The position numbers and the translations under genes are program-made. The notes under the pieces were generated by a model. It saw only the letters and a list, made by a program, of their open reading frames with translations, was not told the origin of the DNA and searched no databases. Below, piece after piece: positions 44,557-58,123 of a stretch of 64,000 bases of DNA (positions are counted from its first letter, which is position 1; each line of letters starts with the position of its first letter). Source of the stretch: Diospyros lotus (taxonomy: Eukaryota > Streptophyta > Magnoliopsida > Ericales > Ebenaceae); contig NC_068350.1 of assembly GCF_014633365.1 (NCBI RefSeq), positions 32,169,119 through 32,233,118 of the forward strand. The letters run 5' to 3'.

Positions 44557-46832
44557 TGTAATAACCCAAATTTAATTATTCAATATTTTTTTGTGCTTTG
44601 AGGATTGAATTGGTTAATCTTAATGTATAGCATATTATTTTTGGCGATTATTTCTTAAGTATTTGGGTGTCCAGGCGTGGCATATGTGTATATATGTTGT
44701 TTTGGGCTTTTATTAATTAATTTTAGGGTATAAGTTGGAATATCTGAGTGTTATAAAGTTGTGTTTGAATTGGAGTCATGTATTCGAATAGGAGAGTGAG
44801 TCATTTAGATGGGTTACTTTGCATTCGGATGATTAGAGGGAGTTGATTCAGATGATTTCTTTGAGTTATGTGACTGATATCCAGATATCTTTTTGAGTTT
44901 TTGTGAGTAACATCTGAATATGAGATTGTAGCACCCAGATATGAATTGTTGATATTCGAATATGAGTTTTTGCATTCGGATGACCATGTTTCAGCAATGC
45001 AATTTCCACCTTGTAGCCCGATTTTGACCTTGATGTAGCCCGAATCTCAAAAAACTTAAAACATGAAAGTTCTATATATTTCTCTTGTCTTTCCATAGCA
45101 TCTTGAATCACCTCAATCTAAACTTGAACGAGAAATTTATGCCCAAAATTTGAAAAGGTGTTGAGTTTGCCAGAATTTCCATTTTTCATTTAATACCTCT
45201 CATATCCGAATATCCCTTGCCATATCTAGATATCCTCCACTTTTAGCGAAATCCCAAGGCATTATCTCGGTGAAATGGAGCTTGGGCAGTGGAGAATCAT
45301 CTTTAGTGTTTGGCGTGTGTCCCACTCATGTCCTAAGTGCCCTGATGATATATATATATATATAACCGAGAATGGAAGCCCATTATAGTTCAGCCAAGAG
45401 ACAAAGGACAGAGAAGAAATGGTGAAGAAGAAGAAGAACGAATTTTCAGGCAAGCTCTCCTCTTATCTTTGTTTTTCTATGATTTTCCATCAAGTTAGGC
45501 ATGACTTGTGGTTAGATCATTTCCAATTGTTGTGGTCGTGAGCTGCATAGGTTATCCTTGTTTATATATATGTATATGTATATATATATAAATATATGTA
45601 TAGGTGGTCTATTTGGCCGAAAGGTTCTGCAAGGGTTCATTCCTTTTGGTTTAGCATCCTTATGACCTATGTAATGATGGAAAATTCGGTTAGCAAGAGT
45701 GCTGGCAGTCCGAAAAATTGGAATAGGCTCTGTGTGCATGCCTTTATATATGCATATGTCTAATGTTGGTAGCAAAAATTAAGGGTTAGCTCTTGGTTTG
45801 TATTATAGTTAGGGGAGTTTGTCCACTTCACATTTCTTTAGGGATGAAGCTAAGGATATTTCCATTGCGACCTAATGCTATGCCAAGAAGCTAATAACTG
45901 AATTAGGTGGGATGTAGGTGTTGGGTTGCACTTAATTAATTAATTTAATAACCCTGCTTTCCCTGTTCCAACCAGTTAAACACATACAATATTTTTAAAT
46001 GCATGTCTTGTATGCTCGAGACGAGTTTGTGCATTTTGGGTGGTCCATTTAATCTTGTGTGCTTGTCACACCACCATGATATTTATTTATTAGTTGTTAA
46101 GCACGAGCATTTGCATTTAGCATAGTGTCTGCCTTTATTTATTTATTTATTACTATGCCACCCCTTATCTGTTGCATCTACATGAGTCATAGTGCCAGTT
46201 TTGAGATACAGTTGTATGGTGTCTGGATTTCAGAATCGAGTTATTTAGGGACGCATCGGCATGCCCAATTTTATCTTGGACACTTATGCGTGCTAGCGGG
46301 TTTGGTAGCTCCCACCTGAGCGAGCTTTAGCTCATAATACATGTACAGTCTGTCTACAAGGCAATAGCATGTTTGTTATAAGGACTTGGGTGCTAATGCA
46401 TTTCTTATTTGGGCCCCATGAACCTGTATGTGTGCATTATTACTTATACAGTTGGTACCTGTTTCAGTTTATGAGATTACATGGCATGTTATGCATGAGC
46501 TTCGATTTGTTATGTACTTGAGATACAGGTTTACTCTTAGCATCTACTCTATCCATCATTTCTTTCTTTATGAGCTTGCTGAGTCATTTAGACTTAACTT
46601 GTTTTCCCTTTATTCCAAGTAAAGGCAAAGGCCCAGTTGTGGGCGAGTCTAGTGGTTCACGACTTCTGGGATAAGCGGTGTACAGGGCCATGTAGGCCTA
46701 GCAGTTGTCAACCTGGGGATTTCTTTTTATGCATTTTGTCGCTTGTGAATTACATTTTTTATTCAGTTTATTGGGTCGTATGGATTATGTTTTATTTTGT
46801 GGCCAGTTTGTTTGCGGTGTATGTTATGCATG
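44557..46832 (+). mobile_element. Ty3-like solo LTR, left part (interrupted)
   Basis: TGTAATAACCC start, TATA-like GATATATATATATATAACC near 45348, and motif copies TATTCGAATA / CATTCGGAT at 44760-45240. It continues after the nested element at 56650 and ends at 56858. Total about 2.48 kb without the insert. No target duplication could be confirmed: the left flank ATTCA does not match the right flank TTGCA. Confidence 0.65.
46828..46832. repeat. Target-site duplication of the ORF-less LTR element, left copy
   Basis: GCATG against GTATG at 56650-56654, one mismatch. Confidence 0.65.
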
Positions 46833-49300
46833 TGTAACGCCCCGTTTTCCCGGGCGCGTCATAAATTGAAACAATTCTAGGACAATAATTTTTTTTTCTT
46901 CAAAACCTAATCTTAAATCACATCATACCTCGAATCTGTCCCAAAACTTCCAAACATTTTCTCAAAAGAGAATCATTATACACATCAAATACGGAAGCAA
47001 TGATCGAAACCTGATATCTTAACATTGATCATAAATCAATTCTTACATCATCATTCCTCAACATAACTTAATACATAGCATAAGTTCTCAACTAATATTA
47101 ACCCTAAATAAGGTTATACATCGTCATTCCTTAAAACGTTCAGATTTCAAAGTAGCAGAACTTAAATACATAGGCTACATAACATATATTTCATTCATCA
47201 TGCACCTTGCCAAGTACCATTTCATACCTCATTCAACCTCGTATCTGCTACAATCTCCATCTGGAACGTTCGAATATTCCAGGGGCAAAGCCTAAGTTAG
47301 ATGATGAATCATCTAAGTAAGGGTACAGAAAATATATTTCACGCATGAATGCAATGTCTTACTCATCGTAAGGGTCAACTACACCCTTCATGCTACTCAC
47401 CATTTTTTAGGCCACCTTTTTCGAAGCCGGGGTGTATGGGTGCGCCCTTGGTAAAGTAGCGGTGCCAGTTCGTACTCCTTACGACCACAATGCGCGTGAT
47501 CAATAATATCAACGTGTACATATGCATTTCATAACATGTTATGTATGCAGTCTACGTGATGGATACATATCAGAGCATGTTAATATGATGAAAGTATTTC
47601 CGATGATTGGGGTTTGAAACATAAATCACTTACAAACCAAGCATTTTCTATAAAACTAAATCCAGTTGAGAAATACCACTTACCTTCACAAGCTTATCAG
47701 GCTACCTCGATATTTGTGCCCTGCCTTGAAATTCGTGCATTGCCTCTTGCATCGCCACGATTTGTATGCCAACCTCAAAATTCGCACAAGTCACTTCAAC
47801 TTAAGCCTTAAAGCATCCTAATCACCACATAAACATTAAAACCTATTTTTCCATAATTTCTTGCATTTTCTTTATTTTTTCTCTATTTCTTCCTATTTTT
47901 CCTCAATAAATCCAAACTAAATATTTCTCAAATATTTTCGCAAATATTTCACTACGACAATTCATAAAATAATATTCTTGAATTTTTGAAATTTCTAAGA
48001 AATTTTATTCACCTTAACTTAGCATCTTCGGCTTCCTCGATATGAGTGTCATATCCTCGAAACGCGTGCCCAGACCATTTTTTTTTTACCAAAATCTCTG
48101 AAATATTAATAAATATCAAAATCCTATTTTTCGAGATTTTTCTAGCATTTTTATCTATTTCTTTTTCCTTTCTTTTTTTTTCTTTCCTTTTCTTTTTCTT
48201 TTCTCTTCTTCTTCTTCTTCTTCTTCTTCTTCCTTCCTTCCTCCCGCCTGCAACGCATCAGCGCATTAGCCATGCGGTCGCCGCCGCTTGGCCCTCAGTT
48301 GGTCGCCTCGGCCTCGCCGGACCACTGCCGACCTGCGTTGTGCCCGCCGTCGCCCGCGGTAACCTCCCCTGCCTCGCGTCCTCGTTTCTGCTGTTGCTCG
48401 CTGTGCGTCGGCCATGGCTACCGTGATTGTGCAGCCATCTTCGATCGCCTTCAACCTCATTGTGCTCGCTGAGACCACCGTGGACCACCCCTAGCTGCTG
48501 CCCGACCTCCGCTTCCGCCACACTCGGTCATTGCTTGCTCTCAAACTCTGCCATTACTTCTCATTTCTTCCCCTCTCTTCATCCAAACCCCTCCTATTTA
48601 TAACCAATGCACCCGCTAACTCCCCTGCCTTTGCCATCCCCTTTTGCATGAAAATCTCTCCAATTTTTGCAGGGTATGGCATGAAGTTGCAAGGCATGAT
48701 CTTTGAAGATGAGAGGCATGGCTGCCATCCACGCACACACAGCACATGTATATGTATATATATATATAATTATATATTACACTTAATTTATACATTTAAA
48801 TCTCACATTTTATCTTAAATTCATTAGGATAATTCCTTAATTGCAATAGCATCCTCAAACACTGAATTAGATTGCATTTCGATATTGAAAATTGAAAATT
48901 AATAACTCAAAACTTAGTAAAAAATGATGATTTGTCCCAATGTCCTTATCGGGCTGTCGTTTCATCCTGAAACCACTGAAGGGTTGTTTATTAGGAAAAA
49001 CCGGAGCCCCCTTAGGGTTCCGTTGATTTTTCAAGAGTCCTCTACGACAATTCGGTTTTGTAGCCTAAATGACAGCTGCATTTTAGCTGTACCGAAAATC
49101 GTTCCTGATCTAATTTCTTTCAAAATCATAAATTCTATCTCAGAACGCTCATCGAGACCATATCATTTTCCTTAGACAATTTCACTCTGAGGCATTCCCT
49201 ACAGTTGATTCGGTACTTATAATTGCTATCAAGCCCATTTTTCGAAATTCTAAACTCATCGAAATTACATGGCAACCTTATACGAACATGGGGTATTACA
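46833..49300 (-). mobile_element. LARD-like element, 3' LTR
   Basis: 2468 bp. Minus-strand TATA box at 48595-48602 (GGTTATAAATAGGAGG). A GC-rich block 48240-48530 lies directly downstream in the transcript sense and a (CTT)n stretch at 48204-48232. The open frames here on both strands are low-complexity and not credible genes. Confidence 0.85.
48204..48232. repeat. CTT microsatellite, about 9 units
   Basis: Allelic to the longer tract at 55497-55542 in the other LTR. Confidence 0.9.
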
Positions 49301-52300
49301 TTCTCCCCTCCTTAAAAAACTTTCGTCCTCAAAATTTTCCATATGTTCTAAATCTCAAAATTCCACCATCGGAATCAACACCTAACTGATCAAATAATTA
49401 GAGAAGATCCCACTCGAAACTCGTGAATACCAATGCACATATCAAAGTTCGAACCCTTAGACTGACCATACCCATCAACCCATAGACAAGTATACTTGTC
49501 AACCATGCATACTGTTCGAATTTCTCTTTCCAAAAATCATAACCGCATAACTCGGTCCTTGAGCCACAAGTCTTAACCTAAACTCCCATCCAAGCCAGTA
49601 CCCATATCATTATAATGAGCCCGCGGCTCTCATATCCACATCCTCAATTTTTAATTTTTTTTTCACTAAGTCATCCAATCAATATCCTTATTCTTGTCAC
49701 TTCTCTATTGCCGATTTTTCACAATGTCAATTCTCTTATACTAATCAATTATGCTTTGATAATCTTCCAATCTTAACACAAAATTTCCTGATCTCGATAC
49801 ATCTTGACTTTTATCAAATTGATCCTCAAAGAAATATTTTAATGTCATCAAACTATTTCACGTATCCTTGGATCCAAAAACATCACAAATATACGTCATC
49901 ACCTATCCTCGAAACTAGCTATGCCTTACCTTAGGTCATCTCAAACTTAGTCATTGCTTGATCTTTACTCGAGCCAACCTATTCGAGGTTCCTTATAAAC
50001 TGTTGTTTCCTCATTCTTGTAGGTATTCATCATCTGATATGACCCCAAGTTTCTAACAATTGACCACAATCATCTTCTAATCATGTTGTATAACTATCTT
50101 ATCAAGAAATCTTTACAATTAATAGATTCTATCTGTCTCCAAATCTTTCTTTCATAATCTAATTTTTAATTGAAACCTAACGTTATCTTCCAATCTAACA
50201 ATACTAATATCCATTCATCCATACCCATAACTCAAATAAGTCCTCGAGCTTTTCAAAGTGATCCTCAAATAACGTTTTATATTGTCAAATTAACCATTTA
50301 ATCCTCAAATTTGCTTGAACTAATCCTCAAGTAATAACATTTCATATCAACTAACTCTAGTCTTGCTCGATCCTTAAGGCACGATCTCATGCCAATTATA
50401 CTTTATCATACGGGAATCATCTAATTTCTTTCCTCGCATTTGACCATCGGCTCTTTTAACTTCCAGTCAATCATAACACAAGTTCACTTGCCAACTCACA
50501 ATCTCAATACTTGCTCCCTGACTCTAATGTCTAATCGTGTTGACAATAGTGCTATCAATTTTATTCGTACTATTCTAGCCTCTTAATCCACACATAGCTT
50601 AGCATCCAATAATCTCAAGCCATTATTGGGAAATTCAGACTCATCATTTAAGAAATAGTCCCAATAAATCTTTCAAGAATATATCCTGCTATTTTTCAAT
50701 TTTTCTTACTATTTTTTCATTGACCGCAAGTGCCTATATCAACAGGCTCCTTATTTCCATAGCTTACTGACATCACTCAGTGATACATCTCCTAATTTGC
50801 CTACCAGGCTATCTAGACTAACCGTCTAGCCCTACGAGGATTTCATTCTCCAAAATCAAAAATCTCGGGTTTCTAATCGATCTAGGTCTACAGCTTTTCC
50901 TATTGCGACCCTTTATCCTGGTACATCTGCCATCACTTGATTCTCTCATCCACATATAAGATTCGCACCTTCTTTAAGATGACAATCAATAACTATACTT
51001 CTAGCTAGAGTAGGTAGGTACTTACGTGACCTACAATACTCCAATCCTCGTTGAATTTCTTCCTAACACTCTAAAGTTTTTCATGAATCCTTAGATCCTC
51101 AATCAATACATTCAAGAAATTCCTGAAGAATCTCAAGCAGATTTATCTCCAAAAATCTCAAATCAGATCCCGATATCTGGTTCCAATCATCTTCCATGAA
51201 CTCTATTTCCTTGCAACTATTACTCTCAATCCATCATTCATCAGGGTGCTTCCGAGTTCTCCTCATCGGGTTGATCACCGACAATTTTATCTGATTTCGC
51301 AAGTCTATTTGGCACACTGAATCGTAGTCACAACCTCTGTTGACTAGGTCTCCTCATCATTCCTTTACGATCGATATGACCTATCAAGTAACTCTTTCAT
51401 TTTTTAATACCCAAACTCTACTTTGAATTGAGGTTGCCATCTCACAACTCACCGTCAAGGTTTTAGGCTAGCCATGCTCTACTACCTGAAATCTCCTCTA
51501 CCGAGAATCCACTGACTCTCACATTTCGTTCTTCAGATCCAGTTGATTATTAGAACACAACCATCTCATGATCTTAATGACATACTAGACACTGAGGTAT
51601 TCTACTCCTCGAGCCTCGCATTGTTCGTCGTGTCACCCTCTCCCAAGATGACCATGAACTCCCATGCAATTCTTTAAATAGGATACTCAGTCCATATTTA
51701 ATCCATTTCATTTTGAGTTAATCCCCTAGGCTTTCGGCTTCGATCAATCACAGCTAGTGGCACACCTCACATCCTAGACCATTGGGGCTTAGACCCATAC
51801 AAGGTACGAACCCTACTAGGCTATCTCAGATCTTCAGCATCTGATCATCTCCCATTCAGTCTACTATGATGTTTTGATCGACGGGCTTCCCGTACCTTAT
51901 CGTAAGCCATCCATCAGCCTTCGGCACATGGGTCCCTAGATCCAGATCTGTCACTGCAAACACCGAACCAATAGTGTCATCACGCTGCTAGGGTTCCTTA
52001 TCCCATCTCTGTGAGTCCCATCAATTGCACCACTACCACCTAATCAATTAACACAACTCATTTTCCATCACTTGACCGCATTCGGTCTCTTGCTTGACCA
52101 AATCCGTTGGATCCCTGATCTTTACATTTCATTACTGAGACATTAAATGATCCTCGAAACCACTTATCATTTGATCCTAACTCTTCAGCTAGGCCATGTC
52201 ACATCCAACTAATCATTCTTGATTTTGATCATCCTTGATAACCCTCAATTATCTTATCTTTCATTGTAAGTATTTCAACTAATGACCTCAAATCAACAGT

Positions 52301-52834
52301 CTCTGAATCTCTCGGATCCATGATCATGGTTACCAAGTCAACCTTACACCCAAATCATATCATCGGATCCTAACTTCAATAGCTAGATCATTCTACTTGT
52401 ACTAGCTTCCATTAGGCTTCCACTATTTACTGATAATAGTAACCGGATACTGGAATAGTGTCTGTACATGAATAATATACCAAGTAAGTTCCCGAGAAAG
52501 AGATGTGGGTCACAAATGGACACACTTAAATACCAAGTCTTTCCTTAGCCAGAACTTTCCTAAACATGCACTTCCACTACACAACACTTAAATCCAGTAA
52601 CTTCTAAGCCTTCAACCAACAATCCCCAAATCTCTAAATAAGGATTTCGTCTTACGAACCCTTAGTCTCTTTTCCCTAAGCCTCCACTTGGGGTTCCTAC
52701 TAACTGGTTTTATCAATATCAGATCCTCTTAAGTCTCTAATTTGCTCTTCCCTAATTTCCAAAGGGTTTAACTCTAATATCAACTACATCAGAGTCGCTT
52801 AAGTCTTCCATTAAACTTAATCTCTGATATCAAC
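49301..52834 (-). other. Internal region of the LARD-like element, no coding sequence
   Basis: C/T-rich on the plus strand, so purine-rich in the sense strand. The purine tract is at 49319-49301 (minus strand AAGGAGGGGAGAA). The primer site is at 52833-52821 (minus strand TTGATATCAGAGA), with a second, similar TTGATATTAGAG at about 52785-52774. Stops occur in every frame throughout. Confidence 0.8.
52821..52833 (-). promoter_or_regulatory. Primer-binding site of the LARD-like element
   Basis: Minus strand TTGATATCAGAGA, two mismatches from the iMet site, adjacent to the LTR at 52835. Confidence 0.7.
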
Positions 52835-53547
52835 TGTAACGCCCCATTTTCCCGGGCGCCTCATAAATTGGAACAATTCTAGGACAATAATTTTTTTTTT
52901 CTTCAAAACCTAATCCTAAATCACATCATACCTTAAATTTGTCCCAGAACTTCCAAACATTTTCTCGAAAGAGAATCATTATACACATCAAATGCGGAAG
53001 CAATGATCGAAACCTGATATCTTAACATTGATCATAAATCAATTCTTACATCATCGTTCCTCAACATAACTTAATACATAGCATAAGTTCTCAACTAACA
53101 TTAACCCTAAATAAGGTTATACATCGTCATTCCTTAAAACGTTCAAATTTCAAAGTAGCAGAACTTAAATACATAGGCTACATAACATATATTTCATTCA
53201 TCATGCACCTTGCTAAGTCCCATTTCATGCCTCATTCATCCTCGTATCTGCTACAATCTCCATCTGGAACGTTTGAATATTCTAGGGGCAAAGCCCAAGT
53301 TAGATGATGAATCATCTAAGTAAAGGTACAAAAAACATATTTCGTGCATGAATGCAATGTCTTACTCATCGTAAGGGTCAACTACACCCTTCGTGCTACT
53401 CACCATTTTTGCGGCCACCTCTTTCGAAGCAGGGGTGTATGGGTGCACCCTTGGTAAAGTAGCAGTGCCAGTTTGTACTCCTTACGGCCACAATGCGCGT
53501 GATCAATAATATCAACGTGTACATATGCATTTCATAGCATGTCATGT

Positions 53548-54825
53548 CACTACAAAAAAATGATTTTTTGCTGCGATTTTTTTTACATTTTGTGCAATTT
53601 CCAAAAACTGTCGCAAAATTCACTAAGACATTTAATTTTGTGGCGGATTTTTAAAACCACCGCTAAATTAACAAAATAATTAAAAAATTAAATTAAATTT
53701 CGCGGCGATTTTTTAAAACCGCTGCAAAATTCGTTAAAAATTTTAATTTAGCTGCAGTTTTTGAAAAATCGTCGCTAAATTCAAAAATAATTAAATAATT
53801 TAAAATTAAAATTAAATCAATATTCACGGCGATTTTCAAAAATCGCTGCTAAATTCAAAAATAATTAAATAATAAAATAATTAAAATTAAAAAATTAAAA
53901 TTAAATCAATATTCACGGCGGTTTTCAAAAATCGTCGCTAAATTTAAAAATAATTAAATAATTAAAATTATAGAATAAAATTAAAAATTAAAATTAAATC
54001 AATATTCGCGACGATTTATAAAAATCGCCGCTAAATTCAAAAAATAATTAAATAATTTAATATTAAAATTAAATTAACATTTGTCATAAATTCATTAAAA
54101 AATTAAAAATTCCTTAAGAAAATAATTAAAAATTAAATTAATAAAAATATAAAATCTTAAAAATAAATTTAAAATTTAATTTAAATTAATCACAAAATTC
54201 ATTAAAAAATTTAATTTAAAAAATAAAATGAAATTTAGCAAAATTTTAATAATTTTTAAAAAATATATATAAAATCTTCTTTCTATTTTTTAATGAATTA
54301 ATTTGTTTAATTTAACTCAATTAATTTATTTTTAATTTATTCCTTTATTATTTTAAAAAATAATGAATTAATTAATGTTTTTTAATTTATATTAAAATAT
54401 ATAAAATATAATTCTATAAAATAATGATTGTATTAGTATATAAATTATGTGTGCGCACATAATTCAAGGGTGCTTCGCACATCAAGCGGTTCACGTATGC
54501 ATGTGCGCAGGAGAGGTCTAGGGATCAAAACTTGGGGAGGGGAAGGGCTGGAATTAATTTCCAGCAGCAACGACACGTGGCGCGCGGAGGGCTGGGGCCA
54601 GTGCGCGACCGAGCCAGCTAAAATTTAAAAATTAATTTTTTTTTAATTTTAGCGGCGGTTTTTAAACTGCTACAAAAAATGTTACTTAGCGGCGGTTATT
54701 CCAGCGGTGGCTATTCCAGCGATTGCTGAAAATCGCCGCTAAATTACTTGAACCGCAGCAAAATGCAAAAAAATTGCTACAAAATGCAAAAAAAATCATC
54801 GCTAAATGCTGATTTTTTGGTAATG
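53548..54825. mobile_element. Non-autonomous CACTA-type DNA transposon 1
   Basis: Ends CACTACAAAAAAATGA and (inverted) CATTACCAAAAAATCA, flanked by TGT on both sides (53545-53547 and 54826-54828), the 3-bp duplication expected for CACTA. The other LTR at 47540-47550 preserves the empty site (ATGTATGCAG). Subterminal regions hold many copies of GCGGCGATTTT / AAAATCGCCGC, often as head-to-head pairs. No transposase. A GC-rich core at about 54450-54620 sits between very AT-rich arms. Confidence 0.9.
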
Positions 54826-55496
54826 TGTATGCAGTCTACATGATGGATACATATCAAAGCATGTCAATATCATGAAAGCATTTCCGATGATTGGGGTTTG
54901 AAACATAAATCACTTACAAACCAAGCATTTTTTATAAAACTAAATCTAGTTGGAAAATACCATTTACATTCTCAAGCTTATTAGACTACCTCGATATTCG
55001 TGCCCTACCTCGAAATTCGTGCATTAGCTCTTGCATCACCTTGATTTGCATGCCAACCTCAAAATTCACACAAGTCACTTCAACTTAAGCCTCAAAGCAT
55101 TCTAATCACCACATAAACATTAAAACCTATTTTTTCATAATTTCTTGGATTTTTTTATTTTTTCTCTATTTCTTCCTATTTTTCCTCAATAAATCCAAAC
55201 TAAATATTTTCCAAATATTTTCTCAAATATTTCACTACGACAATTCATAAAATAATATTCCTAAATTTCTAAAATTTCTAAAAAATTTTACTCACCTTAA
55301 CTTAGCATCTCATGCTTCCTCGATATGCGTGTCATATCCTCGAAATGCGTGCCCAAACTATTTTTTTTTTTTTGGTCCAAAATCTCTGAAATATTAATAA
55401 ATATTCAAATCTTATTTTTTGAGATTTTTCTAGCATTTTTCTCTATTTTTTTCTATTTCTTTTTCCTTTCTTTTTTTTTTTCTTTTCTTTCATTTT

Positions 55497-55542
55497 CTTC
55501 TTCTTCTTCTTCTTCTTCTTCTTCTTCTTCTTCTTCTTCTTC
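55497..55542. repeat. CTT microsatellite, about 15 units
   Basis: Longer than the copy in the partner LTR at 48204-48232. Confidence 0.9.
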
Positions 55543-56649
55543 CTTCCTCCGTCCTACAACGCACCAGCGCACCAGCCATGCGGTTGCCGCCTCTTGGCCC
55601 TCCGCTGGCCTCCGCTCGACCCTCCGTTCGTCGCCTCGGCCTCGCCGAACCACCGCCGACCTGCGTTGTGCCTGTCATCGCCCGCGGTAGCCTCCCCTGC
55701 CTCGCGTCCTCGTTGCTGCTGCTGCTCACTATGCATCAGCCATGGCTATCGCGGTTGTGAGACCATCTTCGACCACCTTCGGCCTCCTTGTGCTCGCTGA
55801 GACCACCGCAGACCACCCCTAGCTGCTGCCCGACCTCCGCTTCCGCCACACTCGTCCATTGCTTACTCTCAAACTCTGCCATTGCTTCTCATTTCCTCCC
55901 CTCTCTTCATCCAATCCCCTCCTATTTATAACCAATGCACCCACCAACTCCCTTGCCTTTGCCATCCCCTTTTGCGTGAAAATCTCTCCAAATTATGGGT
56001 GAAAATCTCTCCAATTTTTGTAGGGTATGACGTGAAGTTGCAGGGCATGATCTTTGAAGATGAGAGGCATGGCTACCATCCACGCGCACACAGCACGTGT
56101 ATATGTATATATATATAATTATATATTACACTTAATTTATACATTTAAACCTCATATTTTATCTTAAATTCATTAGGATAATTCCTTAATTGCAATAACA
56201 TCCTCAAACACTGAATTAGATTGGATTTCAATACTGAAAATCCAAAATTAATAACTCAAAATTTAGTCAAAAATGATGATTCGTCCCAGTGTCCTCACTG
56301 GGCTGTCATTTCATCCCGAAACCACTGAAGGGTTGTTCATTACAAAAAATCGGAGCCCCCCTAGGATTCTGTTGATTTTTCAGGAGTCCCCTATAACAAT
56401 TCAATTTTGCAGCCTAAATGACAGCTACATTTTACCTGTACCGAAAATTATTTTTGATCCAATTTCTTTCAACACCATAAATCCTATCTCGGAACGCTCA
56501 TCGAGACCATATCATTTTCCTTAGACAATTTCACTCCGAGGCATTCCCTGCAGTTGCTTCGGTACTTATAATTGCTATCAAGCCCATTTTTTGATATTTT
56601 AAACTCATCAAAATTACATGACAACCTCATACGAACATGGGGTATTACA

Positions 56650-56858
56650 GTATGCCTGAGCTATGAAAGCCTAGAGATCAGTTGTTGTATAGCAAGTTGA
56701 GGTTTTGTTATTCATGCCGGGATGACAAGTTTCATTTATCAGTTGTTTCGAGTAGTTGATAGTTGCATGCATGAGAGGCTCATCTAGGTCCAAGTTATCT
56801 CTATTTTAGTAAGGCACCAGCTCTGGTTTTTTGGAAACTTGGGTGGGGTCTTATAACA
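56650..56858 (+). mobile_element. Ty3-like solo LTR, right part
   Basis: Continuation of 44557-46832, ending GGGTGGGGTCTTATAACA. Starts with GTATG, the second copy of the nested element's target duplication. Confidence 0.6.
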
Positions 56859-57985
56859 TTGCAATAAATATTTTTCAAAATTTAGTAAATGAAATTGATA
56901 AACTAAATTTGTAGAATAAATTTGGAGCAATGATTTGATAATATCATTAGTTGTTTAATTACCAGCGTGCAATACTATGTAAAAAAAAAACATTAGGCAC
57001 CAAGATGGCGAGTCTCACTCCCAAAGTATACGAAAAATAATACAAGAATCTTTTTTGTTGACGGATCTAAGTTTCGAAAAGCCTGAGTAAGAGACACCTT
57101 GTTCTCTCTAACGGTCTTCTATTTTATAAATCTTTTAAAATTTAAAGACTGTTTAATGATTATAAATTTATTATTATAATATCTTAATGAGAATAAGAAA
57201 AATTGGTCACGCATGCACAAAATGTAACTAATGCAGGTGGATTCGTCGGACCCAACACGTAGTAGTGCCTTTAAGGGGAGAATCATCTTTGTTAAAAGGG
57301 CGAGGTCAAATGAATCCTTTGCTAAGCAGAACTTGATCACTTCACGCACCATCTAGAGAACAATTGTATGGCAGCCATGCATTGAATTAAGCCTGGAAAA
57401 GTGGGAATCCCTAATATTTTAGGCGATCCTCGTAGCAAGAGGAAGTCAGCTTGGCACAATATTATTCATCGTCCTATAGCCCCAAATTATCTACATATGT
57501 ACAAACCCATCTTGTTTACCAAAACTTAAAAGCCAAATGAAAGGCTCCTCAACTTTATTATATAGTTGAGATTATGTGTTGATTAACTTAAAGTTAAGGG
57601 TCATCCATAAATTTTGCATTTGTTGTGTCATGGGCAAAAGCATATTAAAATATCAAAAAAACTCAAAAGTTTAAATTAACTTTTTGAATTAAAAGCACAA
57701 ACTAAATAACTCCCACCTTCAACAATTCTTCTAAATATTTCAAGAAAAAAATAAGTAATTATTCATAAAGAATTTTAATTCTAAAATGATTTCAAAATAT
57801 TAGAATAAATATCATCCATAAAAAAGTTAATCTTAATGGATTCCAAAATATAAGAATCATAATCCTAACAATATTAAGAAATGTCAAAATAGACGTTATC
57901 TGTAAGAATTCATATTCCGAATTATTTAAGATTGCTTTATATCACTTTATAAATAAACAAGCATTCATTACTGAAAAGGTACGCC
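56859..57985 (+). repeat. Composite repeat unit, copy 1, right part
   Basis: Matches 63018-64000 of copy 2 closely (for example the block CATGCATTGAATTAAGCC at 57377 and 63537). It ends in an LTR-like segment starting TGTTGTGTCATGGGC at 57621 with a TATA box at 57948-57955. No gene. Confidence 0.75.
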
Positions 57986-58026
57986 TCTGATACTGATTTC
58001 AATACAGTCTTTATAATTTTCATTGC
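57621..58026 (+). mobile_element. TGTTGTGTCAT-family LTR-like segment
   Basis: Relative of 24779-25310 (shared start, TATAAATAA, GATACTGATT(T/G)CAA). It changes into copy 2 of the composite unit at about 58027 without the expected CATCGAAGTG tail, so it is truncated. A third copy begins at 63765 and runs off the window. Confidence 0.5.
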
Positions 58027-58123
58027 TTTAGTCGCGCCCATGAAAGAGTCTTTTGGCCCCCAACGAATCTTGTAGCCTTAGTCTCCAGAGCATTCAGAAC
58101 ACCCTCTCGACTCTCCCGAAGCC

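Larger units (their letters stand above)
46833..56649 (-). mobile_element. Non-autonomous LTR element without ORFs (LARD-like), Ty3 type
   Basis: Two LTRs (46833-49300 and 52835-56649) share sequence from end to end except for a CACTA insertion in the right one. The minus-strand primer site adjoins the right LTR and the purine tract adjoins the left LTR, so the element reads right to left. The 3.5-kb internal region has no frame of 60 codons in its body and no gag or pol motif that I could see. LTR ends (minus strand TGTAATACCCC..GGGGCGTTACA) are chromovirus-like, so a related autonomous element could supply proteins in trans; that is inference. Confidence 0.85.
52835..56649 (-). mobile_element. 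LARD-like element, 5' LTR with nested CACTA
   Basis: 3815 bp, of which 1278 bp plus a TGT duplication are the CACTA element at 53548-54825. TATA box at 55923-55930 on the minus strand. It also carries a short tandem duplication of GTGAAAATCTCTCCAA near 55976-56015 and a longer CTT tract. Confidence 0.85.

Noticed and set aside
48046..48521. Plus and minus frames in the GC-rich block of the LARD LTR
   Set aside because: Generated by a CTT microsatellite and GC-rich LTR sequence; several frames are open at once, and the partner LTR changes the frame through a different CTT count.
55325..55800. Equivalent frames in the partner LTR, including poly-Glu and poly-Arg peptides
   Set aside because: Translation of the CTT tract and GC block; no conserved start or domain.
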